This document shows positions 62,530 to 64,000 of a stretch of DNA of 64,000 nt, in pieces. A model generated the notes under the pieces. The model made no database searches. It was not told the DNA's origin and saw only the letters and a program-made list of their open reading frames with translations. The number at the start of each line of letters is the position of its first letter. Positions within the stretch are counted from its first letter, which is position 1. Source of the DNA: Piromyces finnis (taxonomy: Eukaryota > Neocallimastigomycota > Neocallimastigomycetes > Neocallimastigales > Neocallimastigaceae); assembly GCA_002104945.1 (NCBI GenBank), contig MCFH01000035.1, positions 496,001-560,000 of the forward strand, in the 5' to 3' direction. A program made the position numbers and the translations under genes.

Positions 62530-63152
62530 TTCACAGTTCTTGTCAAAAAGCGATTTTTTTATTAAAGAAAAGTGTGGTAAGCACACTAGTTATATTAATT
62601 AACAAATATAATACGCTTTCCTATTGAAGGCGTAAAGCTAATAATATTTATATAAAGAAAATTAAATAATATTTTTATTTTAGCAATAACTTAATATCAG
62701 CATATATTAAGTTATTAAAAATATTAAAATTTTTAAAGTTTTAGGTTTTATAGAAGTTTATAAATTTTATTAACTTTAAGTTAAAAAATTACTAACGCTA
62801 AAGCTTCGTAATTTTTGTCAATTTTTGTTCTTTTTATACATGAACAATTTTAATTATTACATTTTTTAATTTTAATTAATTATTATCTAATTATAAAATA
62901 TTTAATTTTTATAAATTAATAATTAATATAATTATTGTAAATAGTTAATAAATTTAAAATAAAATTTTTAATAATAAAATTTTAATAATTTTAAAAAATT
63001 TAATAATTTCAAATATTAGAAATTTTATACTTTGAAATTTTTTAATAAAAATTTAAAAAATAAATTTTTTCAAATTTTCAAATTTTCAAATTTTGAAAAA
63101 ATTTTTAATTTTTTCCATGTGTCCAAATTTTTTAAATTTTTATATATGTTAT
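62530..63152. other. A+T-rich spacer
   Basis: Low-complexity sequence, with repeated CAAATTTT units near 63068-63095. No gene recognised. Confidence 0.5.
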
Positions 63153-63760
63153 TGTGACACTGCCCGTCCTAAGGGTCGTTTCGCCGGACGACCCAAAAAT
63201 TTATGGACACTGGCACGTCATAATAATTTGGACATGGACACTTCCACGACACTTAGAAAAATTTTGAGAATTTTCAAAAAATGGAAATTCACAATTTTTG
63301 AAAAAAAATCTAAGTGTTGAAAAAGTGAAGTGTAAAAGTGTTCAAGAAAAGTTGAGAGGGTATCACGTGGATTCTTCAGAAATGGAGACTACACGTGAAG
63401 GTTAGGGAAATGATATGACTCGAGGGGAAGCGGATTTTGGGGTGCGGAAAAGGTTGCGAAATTTGAGGGTTGAGGGCAAAGGCGAAAGAGGGTGGTTGGG
63501 TAGCGGAATAGTGGTTGGTAGTTGTAGTGGTGGCGACTAGTGGGTAGCGGAGTTGTGGGTAGTAGGTGGGGTAGTGGCGATAGGTGGGTAGTGAAGGAGT
63601 AAGAGTGGTAGACACTAGTAGGTGGGGTAGTGGCGATAGGTGGGTAGTGAAGGAGTAAGAGTGGTAGACACTAGTAGGTGGGGTAGTGGCGATAGGTGGG
63701 TAGTGAAGGAGTAAGGGTGGTAGACACTAGTAGGTGGGGTACTAATAAGTGGGGTCCAGA
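63153..63760 (-). other. Probable 3' non-coding/LTR region of a Ty3/gypsy-type element
   Basis: The base composition becomes much richer in G+C here, continuous with the partial pol gene to the right. The left border is marked by TGTGACACTGCCCGTCC (plus strand), so on the minus strand the element would end ...GTGTCACA, a plausible LTR end. A 7-bp stem (GGGTCGT/ACGACCC) lies just inside at about 63172-63194. No second LTR is in the window, so the extent is uncertain. Confidence 0.4.
63562..63745. repeat. 56-bp tandem repeat, about 3.2 units
   Basis: Units starting GTAGGTGGGG begin at 63562, 63618, 63674 and 63730, the last one truncated. They are nearly identical. A period of 56 is not a multiple of three and the repeats lie beyond the stop codon, so they are non-coding. 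Confidence 0.92.
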
Positions 63761-64000
63761 TTAAGAATCTGGGACGGAATTGGTGAATTGTTGGTAAGCG
63801 CGACGTTGGTAATCAGCTAAAAGGGTGCTGTAGTAGTCATCCTTATCAATGGTGTCAGCATTGATCCAACGTTGAGATAAGTCAGTAAAAGTGACTAAGT
63901 ACTCGTAAAAATGACCCGATTTACGAGAACTAAGGATCTTGGTGATTTCATTGGAGTTGGGATGGTTGAGCAATAGATGGTGAGGAGTGGGATGATATGG
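63761..64000 (-). CDS. Partial retrotransposon pol C-terminus with chromodomain (Ty3/gypsy chromovirus type)
   Basis: The minus-strand frame is open to the window's right edge and ends in TAA at its left. The pattern ITKILSSRKSGHFYEYLVTF...RWINADTI fits the chromodomain (start of strand one, EYLV core, conserved Trp) that ends integrase in chromoviruses and targets insertion to modified histones. The Pro/His-rich sequence just before it is typical of the linker. Integrase and reverse transcriptase would lie beyond the window. Composition differs sharply from host genes. A host chromodomain protein is less likely given the adjacent tandem repeats and short tail. Confidence 0.6.
   Translation of the reverse strand, partial: PYHPTPHHLLLNHPNSNEITKILSSRKSGHFYEYLVTFTDLSQRWINADTIDKDDYYSTLLADYQRRAYQQFTNSVPDS

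Noticed and set aside
1-64000. CRISPR arrays, bacterial operons or riboswitches
   Set aside because: Spliceosomal introns, LINEs and poly(A) signals show nuclear eukaryotic DNA; no regularly spaced repeat array with unique spacers occurs.

Overview
This window looks like the nuclear genome of an anaerobic gut fungus (Neocallimastigomycota). Intergenic DNA and introns are almost pure A+T with long homopolymer and microsatellite runs. Exons are visibly richer in G+C. The decisive gene is a secreted GH10 xylanase with repeated binding modules and three Cys-rich fungal dockerins, the hallmark of the gut-fungal cellulosome. A BBSome subunit (BBS2), which depends on cilia or flagella, fits a fungus with flagellated zoospores. 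Genus cannot be fixed from this window.

Layout. 2.8-4.2 kb: a secreted leucine-rich-repeat protein with three hevein-type chitin-binding domains. 5.2-16.8 kb: two nearly identical LINE (non-LTR) retrotransposons in the same orientation. The first is intact with a perfect 14-bp target-site duplication; the second has one frameshift. 17.3-17.9 kb: ATG12 in three short exons. 18.5-21.2 kb: two paralogous ankyrin-like proteins. 22.9-27.7 kb: a three-exon PH-Sec7 protein of the Arf-GEF type. 28.8-31.9 kb: a 15-exon Pho85/CDK5-type kinase with a PCTAIRE helix and one intron with the full signature of a U12-type AT-AC intron. 33.7-35.9 kb (minus): the alpha subunit of protein farnesyltransferase, 8 exons. 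36.4-40.4 kb (minus): BBS2, 15 exons, 707 residues. 41.9-49.2 kb: two tandem class C-like GPCR genes with a bacterial-type solute-binding ectodomain, almost identical in the middle and diverged at both flanks, with a 5'-truncated LINE of another family between them. 52.5-56.7 kb: the cellulosomal xylanase. 57.6-62.0 kb (minus): a Ty1/copia element lacking its 3' end and carrying three in-frame TGA codons. 62.45 kb (minus): tRNA-Ser(UGA). 63.2-64.0 kb: the end of a probable Ty3/gypsy chromovirus running off the window.

The intron-containing genes were assembled by following reading phase across splice sites and comparing the joined protein with the known family. ATG12, the kinase, farnesyltransferase alpha and BBS2 each come out with family-typical length and no leftover frame problems. 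The genes do not form one pathway. Housekeeping genes (autophagy, cell-cycle or nutrient kinase, prenylation, vesicle traffic, flagellar traffic) sit beside lineage-specific expansions (receptors, ankyrin proteins, chitin-binding and plant-wall-degrading proteins) and active or recently dead retroelements. The strongest leads are the AT-AC intron, the BBSome gene, the gene-conversion pattern in the receptor pair, the structured tandem 5' monomers of the LINE, and the TGA-only decay of the copia element.
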